Below are positions 11,431 to 22,457 of a stretch of DNA of 64,000 nucleotides, one piece after another. This stretch comes from Strongylocentrotus purpuratus (lineage: Eukaryota > Echinodermata > Echinoidea > Camarodonta > Strongylocentrotidae). The notes under the pieces were generated by a model. It was given only the letters and a program-made list of their open reading frames with translations. It ran no database searches and was not told the DNA's origin. A program made the translations under genes and the position numbers. Location: contig NW_022145539.1 in assembly GCF_000002235.5 (NCBI RefSeq), forward strand, positions 757,501 to 821,500, in the 5' to 3' direction. How positions within the stretch are numbered: the stretch's first letter is position 1; each line of letters starts with the position of its first letter.

Positions 11431-12132
11431 TGTATATTTGTATACTACTAATAGTGAACCAAGAGAGAACATGAAAGATTGAAAAGAGACACAGAGAGAG
11501 AGATAGGAGTTTTATTGAAAACATAACTACTGATATGTTAGTCAGACCGTCAAACTGTCAAAACTATTTGTTCTGGTGCCGCACTTGTTGGTGTGACCGG
11601 GATAGTAATTAGAGATAAATCATTTTCGCATCAATATGTCGCAGACAGCAGCCAGGCACTACATCAAACATAAACAACTTGCGAGTTTGATACCATGGTG
11701 ATTAACGCCTCACAACATTTCAGGATGCTGCATCTATTAAACATTTATCTCTCATTTGCCTCATGCTCTCATTGAGCATTTCGCAAACTAAACGTATCAA
11801 GATAACAGCGGGGTTTTTTTAGCAGAGCGTGCAAAATCAGCTTCATCTTTAGCGATTCCTAGGTTCTTCTCTTTGGATTGTTATGTGTTAAGTGAGCAGA
11901 TTATTGAAAGAAGACTTCCAAAGTTGAGTACAACGAGTTCAGTCTGCAAAAAGAGAGAAAAACACTGGTTATTTGCATCTTGAGAAGGAAAGGAGATGAC
12001 TCAAATTCCCTTGATTCTAAATAGGTAAAAAGTGTATAAAGGTTCAGGAATTGTCTCAATATTCTTCATAACTCTTTAATTCCATTGACAATATCGATCT
12101 GAGAGAGGGATTTGTGAAATGAAATCATCACC

Positions 12133-12195
12133 ATGTCTGATTTACCTTTGAGTGGACTAAGGATGTTCCTTGCCTTGTGTGGAGGGGTTTCTCTG
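12133..12195 (+). CDS. Gene B exon 1, hydrophobic leader
   Basis: A 63 nt coding exon from ATG to a strong donor (GTAAGT from 12196), phase 0, encoding 21 residues with a hydrophobic core (MFLALCGGVSL). The start context is CACCATGT. The matching region of gene C (45120-45181 on the minus strand) keeps the ATG and the donor but is one base shorter, so in C this exon could not be read in frame with exon 2. Exon 2 also begins with an ATG and supplies a better signal peptide. This exon may therefore be 5' UTR in one or both genes, with translation starting at 14881. The exon boundary is well supported; its coding status is uncertain. Confidence 0.6.
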
Positions 12196-12429
12196 GTAAG
12201 TAAATGAAGAAAAAAATCGTTATATCTCTTCAAAAATTAAAATACAGATGGTTTGTTTGGAATCCAAAGAATGATATTCCTTGAAACAAAAATGACTGAA
12301 AATAATGTATAGGATGTTTTAAAAAAGTGTTAAACTAAATTACTCTCCTTCTCTCTTCATTCTTTTCTACATTCATCTTTTATTTACATTTATATATGCG
12401 ATTGCATCTTTCTTTTTATTTAAATATTC

Positions 12430-12520
12430 TTAGGGGGGGGGGGATTTTGTTTTGCTCCCGAAAATTCGCTCAGTAGGGGGGGGGGGTGGTAGTGAGCACA
12501 TTTCTCGAAAATTTGAAGAA
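12430..12520. mobile_element. Poly-G MITE remnant
   Basis: Carries TTTTGCTCCCGAAAA and TCGCTCAGT between two G runs, the same interior words as the element at 8741-9239. The ends are not recognised. Confidence 0.55.
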
Positions 12521-12983
12521 AAAAAATTGAATCAACATTATATGCCTTTTAAAATAACTTTTACAAAATATTTTCAAAGATGCGAACGGCTTTCCATAAT
12601 TTTTGAAGTCCAACTTAGAGATACGTTCAACTTAGGATCTTTGTGAAACACCTCCCTGGTTTCTAAGCATTGGGTTTTCATTGCATCATACACGATACAA
12701 TACTCTTATGATTCAAACTAATGTATTCGATCACAATGTAGAATAAAAAAGGGTATTTTGTTGGCTGGAGGTAATTAGATAGTGTGTGTGTGTGTGTGTG
12801 TATATGGGTTTTTAAAGACGTGTATCAATCAGATATGATTATTTACGTCTTATTTCTGCAAGAAACATATATCTCTCCTAAAGGAGAATCTGATTGGTTA
12901 GAAGAATGGCAGAGGAGATGTTATTTGTTAACTCAAAACAAACCATTCATGTGAAGTAATGATACGCTGTCGACCGGGTTTAT

Positions 12984-13109
12984 ATTAGGGACTTTTAGAT
13001 TCGCACGAAGACAATAGGTCTATGCTACGACCGACGTCCTTGTAATGCACTGCCTTGAATGGACGTCACACGTATCAGTGCACGCAAATCTAAAAGTCCC
13101 TATTATATG
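12984..13109. mobile_element. Small palindromic MITE in intron 1
   Basis: About 125 bp with inverted ends TAGGGACTTTTAGATT and AATCTAAAAGTCCCTA. The flanks are TA-rich, and the superfamily is not assigned. Confidence 0.65.
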
Positions 13110-14500
13110 CAGTGAACCATAGATCGTGATACAGGTCGTTTTATATGTAAAGCAATAACTGTTGACAGCAATGATTATACTCTGGTGAGCATCTATGTCA
13201 GGGCTCAAAATACTAAACGTATCCACTTTTTCAAATAAACACACAGGTAGTTTATAAAGTAATTGATACTTATAGGAAATAAAATCAATTAAATATAGTT
13301 TATTTTATAATTGAATGAGTTAATAAAGGAATTTATTCAGCTAACATGCCATAAAAGTGTGCAATTTAGTGTTTTATAAAAATCAAATTTCACTAAATTG
13401 ACTCTCTCCGGACCTTTGAAATCGGCTAAAGCGTAAAGGGAAGTGGCTTTGTGCGTGACGTCAGAACCGGGATATGCTTCACGCAGCTACAGAAACTTAA
13501 TGCGATCTACACGCAAATGTTCATAGAGTGGATGTCAGTTCCACTCTCTCAAAACGATTTAATATTGCCTGAATGATCAATATCTGACATACAGTTGTCC
13601 TCTTCCGTCCTGAAACATATCTTGATGTTAATATTCATGTCATTATTGGCATTGAAAAAGTGACAATATCCGTAAAATAACTGTTTACAACTTAACTTTA
13701 TCTGTCACCGGCTTTAGCTTGCCAGCTGTGCTGTAAGTACGAGATAGTAGTATGAACAACCAACCTAGCTGTGTTTCAAAACATAATTACCTTTAGTAGA
13801 ATCATTTTCCGAGGTGGAATTTCCTGGGACATAACAATGAATAATGTTTCTTCTCCATTTTCATTTGTCGATAACTTATAGTTACATACACTGTTGCTCA
13901 TATAGTTGGAATATTTTTTTAAAACCCAATTTGTGGAATTATTTTGACAATGATTTATTCCTAATAGATCGAGATAATAGTATACATTCTCAAATGTTAT
14001 TGAATAATAATTTGCCAGTGTTTGTTTTGCGTGACTGCTAAAGCATGTGTATGCTTCTATGCTTATCAACTAGGGGACCTACGCCCTTAAGTCATAAATG
14101 ACAGTAATGAGGGTAAATGCCTCACAAAAGGGCACTAATATGGCACATCGACACGGTTTTGATCCTGGGGCCTCACAGTTATGAGGCCATTGCTTTGCCA
14201 CTGAACCATGAATGTACGAAGCGGGGGCTAGGGTAGGGGGCAGTTCCCCCAACAAACAAAAAAAGAAAATGCAATAAATTTTCAATAATTCATTGAATTT
14301 CCCCCCGGTCCCCAACATAATTTGTTTTCTTCTGTTTGCCCATGCCTTGAGCCATAATGAATGGTCGTACAGAGGATTTTGTTATGTTGGGTGCCGGGGT
14401 AAAATGCAATGAATTATTGAAAAATTATTGCAATCAATGTATAAATGTTGTTCCGTTTCCAATATGATAATTATTTTCAGAATGTTATTATGTTAGTGAT
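13110..14500. other. Gene B intron 1, no further gene
   Basis: AT-rich intron. A 97-codon minus-strand frame at 13776-14069 has no recognisable domain and no splice context, and I do not treat it as a gene. Confidence 0.5.
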
Positions 14501-14504
14501 GATG

Positions 14505-14866
14505 TACATTAGCTAGTGGTACTTTGGCTTGTGAATATGTCACCGGACTGTGGATCACAATCGTGGATCGCGGTTCGAGTCCCACCTCGCCACTAATGTC
14601 GTTTGGCAAGACTTAAATCTATATTTGCACCCATGTGTATGGGTATCCGGTAGGATTTAAATGTTAATGTGGTTGGATTGGCATGTGTGCGCTTGTAAAT
14701 TGACGCCTGGCGGAATACTCCCTAGGAAGCGGAGCGTGTGCACTATCATGTATTGATTAGTAATTGAATCCAATGACTGGGCTAATGTGATAATTACAAT
14801 GTAAAGCTTTTAGAAACGCATTATAATTGCTCTACAAATGTGACTATTATTATGAGTATCATCATT
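14505..14866 (+). mobile_element. tRNA-derived SINE with L2-like tail
   Basis: A tRNA-like head with a clear B box (GGTTCGAGTCCC near 14573) is followed by a unique body. It then has a 3' tail of the L2-related kind (TGTAAAGC...GAAACGC...CTATTATTAT). It ends within about 15 bases of the acceptor of exon 2. Gene C has the same SINE before the same exon, so it was present before the duplication; there it is split by another insertion. Confidence 0.8.
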
Positions 14867-14880
14867 TTATATTTATGCAG

Positions 14881-14947
14881 ATGGAGTTATCTTTCTTCAT
14901 TATCTTCGTTATATTGAACCAACACAGCCCAGTGACTGCTGATCTTG
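14881..14947 (+). CDS. Gene B exon 2, signal peptide
   Basis: A 67 nt exon: acceptor TTTATGCAG ending at 14880, donor GTGAGT from 14948, leaving phase 1. It encodes MELSFFIIFVILNQHSPVTA followed by DL. The first part is a hydrophobic stretch of about 11 residues with a plausible cleavage site after SPVTA, so the product is probably secreted. Gene C has the same exon (42351-42417 on the minus strand; MESSFFITFVILNQQSPVTA), with length and phase conserved. Because exon 1 is out of frame in gene C, this ATG is a good candidate for the true start; the product would then be 488 residues in gene B. The acceptor abuts the tail of a SINE. Confidence 0.8.
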
Positions 14948-15184
14948 GTGAGTAACTTGATAGATGTCTTCTTACCATCATTCTTTAATCCATATATTTC
15001 TATAACATTGATTATTTGTGTGCCTCGATTGGGGTGTTTATTTACATTCAAACGTCAAAATATAGTTGTACAAATAAATAAAACCAAAGAACATTATTAT
15101 TTATTAGAAATACATATTGTGTGTCCACAATATAACACTTTGCTACTTATTATCTAAATTACATGGCGTAAGCATTCATTTGTA

Positions 15185-16900
15185 TGCAGATGATACTCAA
15201 TTATACATTTCCTTTGACCCATCCGACCCTGCAAGTGAAATGTCTACAGGCTACTATAGAAAATATGAGGTCATGGGTGCTCATTAATAGGTCGAAATTA
15301 AATGAAAGTAAAACAGAGTTGGTTATAGTACTTCTAAGTCACAACATCATTTGATCAAGGACCGTTATTTACAGATTGGCAACTTCCAGATTCGGGCTGC
15401 TCCATCAGTTGAAATCTCGGTGTTATATTTCACGAGAACATGTCCATGGATGCCCTCGTGAAGAAGATCTGTCAATCAGTGTATTATAACATCCGTAATA
15501 TTAATAGCATTCGAAAGGTCCTTGACCATAAGTCTGCTGCTATGCTTATACATGCATTTTTTTTTTTTATCTCGATTAGATATTGGCGATAATTTTTTTT
15601 TATCAATATTACTTCACGCAATCTTGAAAAACCCCAACATGCTAAAAATGCAGCTGCCAGGGTTTATCAGGGACATCTAAATATGATCGCATTTCTCCTG
15701 TCTCAAAAAGCTGCACTGGTTGCCAATCCGCAAGCGCATATAATTCAAAATCATTCTCCTCATATGGAAGGCTGTAAATGTATTGGTACCAAACTATTTA
15801 TAAAAACCTTGTTATGCTTATCACGGAGTTTTAAGAGATGAAACCATATCTAGCTTATTCCATTTGCACCATATTCGAAACCGCCAGAAGAAAATATGTC
15901 AGGCATGTGCTTAATTGAATCTTCCATGCAGATACGTATACAAAAGGTTTCTGCCTAGCTGCAAACTTAAACGGGCCACTTTCAAAGGGAAATATGCTTT
16001 TGTAATGATAATTACTTTTCGCTACTGCTTCGTTTCTCGTCTGATAATACGAGCAGTACACGGTGCTTACCTTTACACGAGGCAAGCGGAAGGAAATGGA
16101 GCAAAATTTCCTGAAATATTAATCAAAATTACTCGACTGGGCTTGTGTGGGCAATAATCTGACATGTAACGCCATAACGAACTGTACATGGATAAATTCC
16201 ACTTCTTATTTTCGTGAGCCGGAAATAATGGGAAAAGTGTCAAATTGCAGGTTTTTAGAATTGTAACATTTTACTATTTTTTCACAAATTGAAACTGCTA
16301 TTATACAATGTAAGCAATTTTCTTGACACAGTTAAGCCTTTGTATTCACATGTTATAATCTGTTCAATTTTCCCCTTGTTAGTTCAAATAAAAAGTGAAA
16401 TGTTAACGATATTCATTTGTGAACAAAATCACTACTCAAGCTTTCGAATGATATTGGCGGCTTCGAACCTCAGACATCAAAGGTAACACCACACCTCTAG
16501 ATTTTATTGTGCAACCTTAGAAAACAGTGCCTGCTTGGCATAATTTGTTGCCAGTTGGGACACCAGCTCTTAAAACTCCTTGACCTTATACACCGGCTCG
16601 TAGTCTAAGATCATCACACTAGCACCTTCTTAAGATACCCACGACGCGAGTAGCCTGTGGTGAAAGGGTAAAAGGGCCTTGTCAGCTGAAGCACATTCTT
16701 TTTGGAATAACTTACAATTTGATTTGAGAATCATGACTTAGAGACCTTTAAATCCTAGCTGAAATCTTATCTTTTTAACAATACTTGTACCTGGCACTAT
16801 GACTCTCATCCGAACTCTCTTATTTTTTCTATTTTTCTTGTGCGCCTAAGAATAGAATTGTCTAGATAGACGGCGCTATATAAATGCCTATTATTATAAC
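15185..16900 (+). mobile_element. L2/CR1-type LINE fragment in intron 2
   Basis: Degenerate plus-strand reading shows ADDTQLYISF near 15188, then MRSWVLINRSKLNESKTEL near 15266, LGVIFHENMSMDALVKK near 15420 and SRLDIGDN near 15570. This is the order of motifs at the end of an L2/CR1-clade reverse transcriptase. A second segment (about 16560-16900) reads as the C-terminal region (SFWNNLQFDL) and ends with GGCGCTATATAAATGCC and an ATT repeat, as in L2 3' ends. The stretch 15880-16540 may be an insertion or a decayed part. Gene C's intron lacks it. Confidence 0.7.
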
Positions 16901-16919
16901 AACTCCCCCCCCCCCCCCC

Positions 16920-17830
16920 CAGGTCTGAATTACAGTTGAAACCAGAGGCAACTGGTACCAGTTAAGACCAGTAGTTAACTGGTACAAGTAGATTCAACTG
17001 GTTTTTAATATGGAAATTGAAACAACGCTAACTGGGACCAGTTGATTTACCAGTTGAATTACCAGTTGATTTACCGGTAATCAATCAACTGATAATCAAT
17101 AATCATTATTAGCATCTGGCCGCCAACTTGACCACATATACTAACTCTTGCAATTACCCCATCACAATGATCATTTGAAGTAGATTACAGATGTGTATTA
17201 TGTGAGTTGACATCTAAAGTTCGTGCATATGTATATATAAATGTATACACTTTATTTCCCTATATATCAATATATCTAATGTTACGTCTTTGATTAGATG
17301 TGTAATATACTTGTCAATAATTAACTAAGAAAATATAAATCACAAAATTTATGTGCATTGTCACATTTGCTTGACAGATCATGATAATTATATTTTCTGT
17401 GAAAACATGCAAATTAATCATGAATATGCATAAGATACATTGAACTGGTTTTTTCAACTGGTAAATTAACTGGTATTCGTACTGGTTTTCAACTAGTAAA
17501 TCAACTGGTAATCATCTACTGGTTTTCAACCGGTAATTCAACTGGTATAATTGTACTGGTTTTCAACTGGGAAATCAACTTGTAATCATCGACTGGTTTT
17601 CAACTGTTGTAAATCAACTGGTAATCATCTACTGGTTTTCAACTGGTAAAGCAACTGGTAAATAAACTGGTTATATCAACTGGTCTTAGAAGTCAACTGG
17701 TATTTATACAGGTTTCAAATTTGTATCAACTGGTATCAACTGGTACCAGTTGAGACCAGTTCAAACCAGTAGATACCAGTTGGAAATCCTTACTGGTTTC
17801 AACTGGTATCAACTGGAATTTCGACCTCGG
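16920..17830. mobile_element. Element built of ACTGGT/ACCAGT repeats with inverted ends
   Basis: Dozens of AACTGGT or ACCAGTT words are spread over 900 bp. The two ends are inverted copies of each other: AGGTCTGAATTACAGTTGA at the left, and TCAACTGGAATTTCGACCTC at the right reversed. The centre (17100-17440) is AT-rich with few such words. It looks like a non-autonomous DNA element whose subterminal regions are arrays of a transposase-binding-like hexamer. It is absent from the matching intron of gene C. Confidence 0.65.
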
Positions 17831-18148
17831 CCGCCAATCTTCTGTCTGGATTTTCCATCTCTTTGTATAATAGCAATATATAATCCACCACATTTTGTCG
17901 TAATGGATACTTTTTCATGATCCGCCATATTCTTTATCTTCTCATATTTTTGTCCTTTCAGAAAAGGTTAAAACAAATACCAGAAGCAACTAATATAAAC
18001 AACATACCAATATTATATTTTTGTTTATTATTTATTTATCATTCGAGCAAATTAACCGAGAAGTGTATGTATGGCATACAAATATAATCTGCGAAACCTA
18101 ACCTAAAATATGTAACCATTAATTGATCAATCACGTTTTAAAACCCTT

Positions 18149-18151
18149 TCC

Positions 18152-18185
<34 letters not shown>

Positions 18186-18335
18186 GTTTGTCTGTCTGTC
18201 TGTCTATCTCTCTCTCTTTCTTCCTCTCTCCCTCTCCCTTTCTCTCCCCGTCGCTCTCTCTTTTTCTTCATCCCCCTCTCTGTCACCCCTCTCTCCTCAT
18301 TATCCTCTCACACCCAACTCTCTCTTTTTCCTTCT

Positions 18336-18389
<54 letters not shown>

Positions 18390-18590
18390 TTCTCTCCTCC
18401 TCTGTCCCTCTCTCTCTCTTTCTCTCTCTCTCGCTATCTCTCTATCATTCTCTCTTGTCTCTCTACCTCTCTCTCTCTCTATCATTCTATATCCCTCTCC
18501 CTGCTGTGCCCATACTCCCTTCATATATCTTCCATTCATCTCTTCTTCCCATTCTCGTCTATCTGTTTCCATGTCTCTCTCTCTCTCTTT
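18149..18590 (+). repeat. Polypyrimidine (CT)n tract before exon 3
   Basis: Roughly 430 bases of nearly pure C and T on the sense strand, running up to the exon 3 acceptor. Gene C has a sense-strand CT tract at the same place (41990-41760 in reverse). It inflates apparent reading frames made only of Ser, Leu, Phe and Pro, which are not genes. Confidence 0.9.
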
Positions 18591-18599
18591 TATTTGCAG

Positions 18600-18971
18600 C
18601 TTGTGGATCTGATCAAAGCGAGAATGACGGGTCGTGTTATTATTTCTCAGAAATTAGTTCAAACTTCGCCTCGTCAAAAACGTTCTGCGAGAACCTTGGA
18701 ATGCATCTTGTCTACATAGGATCACAGGAAGAACAACAGTTCTTGCAGAGTAGCCTGTCTGGTAATACGGAGAAGCATTGGATAGGTTTATCCCAAATGA
18801 CCTGGATAGATGGCTCAAGCGTAGACTACAACAATTTCTACCACAACAAGTTCGTAGCTGTCTTTAATGATGGAGGGATCTGTTTCCGAATGCATGAGGG
18901 ACAATGGTATGACGCCAGCTGTTCCGCTTCGTTTTATTTCATTTGTGAAGATGAAATAGAAGACAGTGCCG
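18600..18971 (+). CDS. Gene B exon 3, first C-type lectin domain
   Basis: A 372 nt exon with acceptor TATTTGCAG and donor GTAAGT, phase 1 to phase 1. It holds a complete long-form C-type lectin domain of about 120 residues. Six cysteines stand in the usual order (AC, GSC, TFC, GIC, ASC, FIC), with the HWIGLSQMTWIDGS block at mid-domain. The WND region reads WYDASC, and neither EPN nor QPD is present at the usual calcium and sugar site. Calcium-dependent mannose or galactose binding of the classical type is therefore not predicted, and the ligand is unknown. Likely a secreted recognition protein. The counterpart in gene C is 41326-41682. Confidence 0.92.
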
Positions 18972-19404
18972 GTAAGTACAGAAAATTGAGTAGAAACTTG
19001 TTGTATTTCTGCACGTCGAGGGTCATCATTTTCTAAGATTTCTAAAAGGCAAAAACACTTTGTTTAGCAGAATAAAATCGTTCAGCTAACATATCAAAAT
19101 TATTCATAATAATAAGCGCACGAGCAGTACAGTAACGGCGGAACTGTCTCTTACTGTAAAGTCAACGTTCCCATTATCTTTTGAGTGAGCGAAGCAAGCG
19201 AGTTCGACATCTTTCCATAATGGCATAATGACATTAGATTGGATTGAAGAACAATGGATCATTTCATGGCCTGAATATGAGGTGCCCAAGTTTGATAACT
19301 CGATAACCTCGGTTTGTTCAATATTCAAATCCTGTACAGAACACTATAAAATAAAATGTGTATAATTATAATATATCCCTATTCATGATTGTCTCCTCTT
19401 GCAG

Positions 19405-19767
19405 CTTGTTCCGTTGGTCACACTGACAATGGCGGATCCTGTTATTACTTCTCGCAAAGCAAGTCAAACTTCGGCTCGTCAAAATCATCATGTGACGACC
19501 TTGGAATGCATCTTGTCTACATCGGATCAGAGGACGAACAAGATTTTATTGTGAACAGCCTACCCGTTGAAAACGAGGATAACTGGCTTGGATTATCCAG
19601 TGTGACTTGGCTGGACGGTTCGAGTCTGACCTACTCCAACTTCGCAGACGATTCGAAGATTCTCGATGAAGGAGGATTGTGTTTCTTTATGATACCTGAT
19701 ATGTCATACCAATGGTTTGATCGCGATTGTAATCTAGAGAAAAATTATATCTGCGAGAAAGAAGGAG
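19405..19767 (+). CDS. Gene B exon 4, second C-type lectin domain
   Basis: A 363 nt exon, acceptor CTCTTGCAG ending at 19404 and donor GTGAAT from 19768, phase 1 to phase 1. It encodes a second long-form C-type lectin domain with six cysteines (AC, GSC, SSC, GLC, RDC, YIC). The core motif is NWLGLSSVTWLDGS and the WND-position motif is WFDRDC; the EPN/QPD tripeptide is again absent. It resembles exon 3 closely (SCYYFSxxxSNFxSSK, MHLVYIGS), so the two domains arose by exon duplication. If the donor were not used, the frame would run on for ten codons to a stop (YYIDDP), a possible short product that ends after the lectins. Its counterpart in gene C is 40522-40890. Confidence 0.92.
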
Positions 19768-20047
19768 GTGAATATTATATCGATGATCCATAGCAGTTTT
19801 AATAATATCAATTGATTTAATTTGTTTTTCAAGGGTTTTTCATGTTTGTTTTTCCTTCAGTGATATACACAAAGTACTTACATTCAGCTTATCCAATGTA
19901 TCCAGTCTTGCAAGTCATTGATAATAACAACATTATTTTACCGACGGATGCCAATTAAAGAAAATGTTCTGTTTCTAATCTTCATCTTTTATTTTGGGAT
20001 TTGTCATCCTTTTATTACTATCTCGCTATTTAATTCAACGTCAACAG

Positions 20048-20449
20048 GTATCCAATCAAGTTCTGTACAGCAAACAACACCAGGCGCTGACTCTTCTCTC
20101 GAAGGTTCAACCCAAACCACACCAAATCAAATGACGTCATCCGAAACGTCCACTTCCACTGCTCAGACTGACAATATTGTTACAACGAGTGGCTCTACGC
20201 AACTTTCGTCAACAACCGATGCTGCGATCAGTGAGAGTGAGACAACAAGCAATCCAGCATCAACAACACCAACATCACATGCATCATCAACATCAACAAT
20301 CGATGATGAGATCAGTGAGACAACAAGCAGTCCAGCATCAACAACACCAACATCACATGCATCATCAACATCAACAACAGGGCAAGGATCAACAGATGGG
20401 GCTTCGCTTACTTCTACGACTACACGTCGCTCCTCTCCTCAGGACAGAG
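20048..20449 (+). CDS. Gene B exon 5, Ser/Thr-rich mucin-like stalk
   Basis: A 402 nt exon, acceptor TCAACAG ending at 20047, donor GTAAAT from 20450, phase 1 on both sides. The 134 residues are mostly Ser, Thr, Pro, Gln and Ala, as in O-glycosylated stalks. It contains two tandem units (20218-20301 and 20302-20379) built on ISETTSSPASTTPTSHASS; the first has an extra SE pair. Gene A has only one such unit in the matching exon, so copy number varies between paralogues. No equivalent exon was found in gene C. It joins in frame to exon 6. Confidence 0.85.
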
Positions 20450-20479
20450 GTAAATGAAATGTTTTGTTTAATGCATGGC

Positions 20480-21257
20480 AGTCCCGGCAGTGACCGACTG
20501 ATAACCCACCGATTCTCAGGCGGTCTCCCACCGGCCAACGGCTGATTTGGGAGAAATTGCCCGGCGGCCGGTTGGTGATCGGCGGGCCATCTGCGGGTGT
20601 CTCGTAGGCCAAAATACTCTCGCTGCCTGCTCGGCAGCCGGAGGGCGAATTTTTAGCTTATTTTTGCCCAGGCACTGAGCGACGGCCGCCCGGTCACCAC
20701 TTGCTTTTAGGGCATCGCTAGATCGCCGCTGAAGTTTTTAGCGCGGAGTTTAAACTAGGGCGGCGCCTGCTCACTTTTTACTCGCTTCCCAAAATACGCT
20801 CAGTGCCCGGGCGGTCGCCGCCCTGGCAACGACCTAATCGAGCGTTTGCCGTTGAGCGATTTAGGTCAAAAATCGAAGCCGCTATGCTAAAGGCTGCCGA
20901 GCTGGCGCTGCCCGGACGCCGTTCGATTTTGAACTCGCCGCCCAGTGACCGACTGATCTCCCAGCGGCGACCGAGCGACGATCGGGCGGTGACCGCTCGG
21001 CAGCCTTTGTCCTAGCGGCTTTGAAATCGCTCGACAGCGAACGCTCGATTAGGTCGTTGCCAGGGCGGCGACCGCTCGGGCACTGAGCGTATTTTGGGCG
21101 GCGAGTAAAAAGTTGGCAAGCGCCGCCCGAATTTTAACTCCGTGCTAAAAAATTCAGCGGCGACCTAGCGATACCCTAAAAATAAGCGTTGCCCGGGTGG
21201 CCGTCGCTCGGTGCCTGGGCAAAAATTGGCTAAAAACTTTGGGGGTTGTGACCATAG
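20480..21257. mobile_element. GC-rich CTATGG-type element, internally shortened copy
   Basis: The same element as 817-2316, at the same place in the gene, ending GTGACCATAG at 21257. The left end and about 650-730 bp are missing compared with gene A: intron sequence up to GGCAG joins directly to the internal words TCCCGGCAGTGACC. The deletion took both flank and element. Confidence 0.65.
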
Positions 21258-21587
21258 CTTGTAACCCTTTAACCCGTTCACGTTACACTTGATTACAGGG
21301 GTAAACCAAGCATTGTGATGTCGATGATTAGAATTTAGATGGTAATATAAGTAGGCAAATGATATTAGTATATTGTAAATGAAGGACATTTGTTTGAAGG
21401 AAAACGGCAAGGATCTCGACGGAATAATTGTGATTCGTGTCCTATTTTTCTCTCTTTATCTTTGATTTTTTTCATTGATTGTTAAAACTGTAAGAGTCAT
21501 CTTTCATTTTGCATATTTTCGGGGACCTGTTAGCTGACCTAACTCATATTTGTGATTTTATCTTTAATTTTATAACCTTTGAAACAG

Positions 21588-21850
21588 TTCACACGAGCTC
21601 TAAAAACTTCCGATTACTGGCCAGCAATGTCGCCCTCATCGATGCCTATGTTCTGTCATCATACACAGTTTCGTCTATCATCAAATGCAGTCGCTTGTGT
21701 TTTGCTGATGTCCGTTGCTCGTGTTATACTTTCATAGCCTGCGAAGGTTCGTGCTTACTCGGCAAGGAATGTCTGGCGACGTCTACATACGCTTTTGAAA
21801 TACGACCCGGAGCTAAATTCTATTCGGCACTTCTTGAAGATCAGGAGTAG
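21588..21850 (+). CDS. Gene B exon 6, terminal PAN/apple-like domain
   Basis: Acceptor TTGAAACAG ending at 21587, then 263 nt to TAG at 21848-21850, phase 1 on entry. The 87 residues carry a compact Cys-rich fold (KCSRLCFADVRCSCYTF, ACEGSCLLGKEC), with length and cysteine clustering like PAN/apple domains, which bind proteins or carbohydrates. It is the end of the gene B product: joined with exons 1-5 the reading frame is 1530 nt, an exact multiple of three, giving 509 residues from the exon 1 ATG. No membrane anchor follows, so the protein should be secreted. Confidence 0.88.
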
Positions 21851-21866
21851 AAAACACAAAGCTATA

Positions 21867-21872
21867 AATAAA
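21867..21872 (+). promoter_or_regulatory. Polyadenylation signal of gene B
   Basis: AATAAA 17 bases after the stop. Gene A has it at the same distance (2887-2892). In gene C the aligned words are changed (GCTATGCATACGG), so C must use another signal. Confidence 0.6.
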
Positions 21873-22457
21873 GGCGCAACTAGACCACTTTGAAACTGGC
21901 GGTGGGGGTGACAAAATTACCGACTAGCCGGCTTTAGCAATCATTTTTAAATAACCCCAAAACAAACAAAAAAAAAAAAAAAACAAGCAGAGAAACAAAA
22001 AAAAATAAAAGAACTAAATAACCAAACAAAGAAAGAAAAAAAGGGCACATATATTTAAAATGTTGCATACGGATCGAGTTACAAAAATACCGGTAGTCAG
22101 ATAATCCAATTTGCGGACAACGAGGCAGACAAAGATTTCAGAAAAGCAGGAAAGGAAGAAAAAGTTATACAAGTCATGTATATATTTTTTTTTTGCAAGA
22201 TGCCGACATTTAGGGCTATAAATTTTCCACATTTATCAACATAATTTTTTAGATTTGTGTATTCGTGTGTGTGTGTGTGTGTGGGGGGGGGGGGTGTTAT
22301 CCCTATATAGTAACACCCCTGCCTATGAAGCCATTTAATGGCCATGTAAAGTGATGAATGATAGAGCGAATGAGTTATAGCTTGTACATATTTCACTCCT
22401 GGATACTCTGCAAAGACGTTACTTGTAATCCACTTTGTAAATATTCAGTCAGGATTA

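Noticed and set aside
13776-14069. 97-codon minus-strand frame in intron 1 of gene B
   Set aside because: No recognisable domain, AT-rich, no conserved counterpart in gene C.
18123-19036. Long frames of Ser, Leu, Phe and Pro before the first lectin domain (198 and 282 codons)
   Set aside because: They read through the CT tract, which is intron; the splice acceptor at 18597-18599 and the matching exon in gene C define the real exon.
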